This document shows, in pieces, positions 5,033-5,815 of a stretch of DNA of 5,815 bases (the first letter of the stretch is position 1; every line of letters starts with the position of its first letter). The translations under genes and the position numbers were made by a program. Below the pieces are notes generated by a model. The model worked only from the letters and a program-made list of their open reading frames with translations. It was not told where the DNA came from and searched no databases. Source of the stretch: Spyradomonas excrementavium (lineage in GTDB: Bacteria > Cyanobacteriota > Vampirovibrionia > Gastranaerophilales > Gastranaerophilaceae); contig DVOA01000096.1 in assembly GCA_018714005.1 (NCBI GenBank), forward strand, positions 1 through 5,815, read 5' to 3'.

Positions 5033-5815
5033 ATGATAAAAATGCTGGTTCTCGACATCGACGGAACTATATTCAGAAAAGATTATACCGCCTCCCAAAG
5101 GGTTAAAGATACCCTGAAACGCCTTTCTGAGAAAGGAATAAAGGTTGTTTTGTGCACGGGACGGATGTATGCGGCAACAAAATTAATCGCAGAAGAACTC
5201 GGTCTCAAAACTCCTGTAATCTGCTACCAGGGCGGGCTCGTCAAGGATTTTTGCAACGAAGAAAAGACGCTCCATGAGTGCACAATGCCTCCGGAACTTG
5301 CCCGCGGAGTTATAACAGAGCTCAAAAAGCGTAATGTATTCTTTAATTTGTATGTTAATGATGTTTTGATGGTCGAAGAGGACAGCAGGCTGATTAGGGA
5401 TTATGTTGACGCCAGAAATATTGAATATAAAGTCATCGGAACCTGTGACGGGCTGGATTTGAACGGTGTGAACAAGATTCTTGCGATTGACGATGACACG
5501 GAATTGATAGAGAAGCTCCAAAAAGAAATGGCGGAAAAATATAAGGATAAATTGTACGTTGTGCGCTCAACGCCGCGTTTTTGCGAGTTTTCGAGCCTTG
5601 ACGCCACAAAAGGCAACGCCGTTAGATTTCTTGCTGAATTATGGGGCATAAAAAAAGAAGAAATCATGGCCTGCGGTGATCAGGATAACGATATTGAAAT
5701 GCTGCTTGCCGCAGGGACAAAAGTCGCAATGGGAAATGGCTCAGAGGCGCTGAAAGCGGTAGCGGATTATGTAACGGACACGGTTGATAATGACGGCGTG
5801 CCCAAAGCAGTAGAA
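5033..5815 (+). CDS. Cof-type HAD-IIB phosphatase, 3' end cut by the window
   Basis: The frame is open for 261 codons to the window edge with no stop. All four HAD motifs are present: motif I DIDGT (8-12; nucleophile Asp8, acid/base Asp10), motif II Thr42 in CTGR (41-44), motif III Lys193 in ATKGNAV, and motif IV GDQDND (215-220). The C2-type cap lies between about residues 80 and 190, which places it in subclass IIB with the Cof/YidA proteins. These dephosphorylate sugar phosphates, nucleotides or cofactor phosphates in the cytosol, and the substrate cannot be read from sequence. The visible C-terminus (AMGNGSEALK, then NDGVPKAVE) matches the usual family end, so probably only a few residues are missing. 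The ATG at 5033 is five bases after the NUDIX stop with only a weak ribosome site (GACGGA, 5018-5023), consistent with coupling. Met4 (5042) is a less likely start because it leaves a very short first strand. Confidence 0.9.
   Translation, partial: MIKMLVLDIDGTIFRKDYTASQRVKDTLKRLSEKGIKVVLCTGRMYAATKLIAEELGLKTPVICYQGGLVKDFCNEEKTLHECTMPPELARGVITELKKRNVFFNLYVNDVLMVEEDSRLIRDYVDARNIEYKVIGTCDGLDLNGVNKILAIDDDTELIEKLQKEMAEKYKDKLYVVRSTPRFCEFSSLDATKGNAVRFLAELWGIKKEEIMACGDQDNDIEMLLAAGTKVAMGNGSEALKAVADYVTDTVDNDGVPKAVE

Noticed and set aside
5183..5667. Leftward open frames inside the HAD gene
   Set aside because: They are antisense to an intact HAD-IIB protein with all four motifs and show no features of their own.

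Overview
The window shows compact bacterial gene organisation: short intergenic gaps, overlapping genes in one operon, standard stop codons and moderately AT-rich coding sequence. The AspRS is of the bacterial type. The lineage cannot be fixed from sequence alone. The codon style and protein texture would suit a low-to-mid GC gut-type bacterium, for example an uncultured Gastranaerophilales/Vampirovibrionia-like lineage, but that is only an impression.

Layout, left to right. Bases 1-167 are non-coding and hold two GC-rich structured elements. One is a hairpin with a T-run that looks like the terminator of a rightward gene lying outside the window. The other is a multi-stem palindromic module with no T-run. 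A leftward L,D-transpeptidase (YkuD-type) gene follows at 168-929. The 150-bp divergent spacer (930-1079) separates it from a rightward APC-superfamily amino-acid permease (1080-2438). This spacer contains a long imperfect dyad over the likely permease promoter, and the permease has no visible Shine-Dalgarno. After a 79-bp gap with a perfect TATAAT box comes a rightward cluster: aspS (aspartyl-tRNA synthetase), a 64-codon basic protein of unknown function, a NUDIX hydrolase of the ADP-ribose pyrophosphatase type, and a Cof-type HAD-IIB phosphatase that is cut by the window's right edge. Junctions in this cluster are +1 bp, an 8-bp overlap and +5 bp, so it is very probably one transcript, with possible internal promoter boxes ahead of the HAD gene.

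Functionally the window is mostly housekeeping: peptidoglycan cross-linking, amino-acid transport, tRNA charging, and two small hydrolases of the kind that clean up nucleotide-sugar or phosphorylated metabolites. No mobile element, CRISPR array, tRNA or rRNA is visible, and I see no convincing novel multi-gene system. The items most worth a second look are the dyad and apparently leaderless start of the permease, the multi-stem repeat at 62-135, the unrecognised basic protein inside the aspS operon, and departures from family consensus in the transpeptidase, AspRS and NUDIX proteins.
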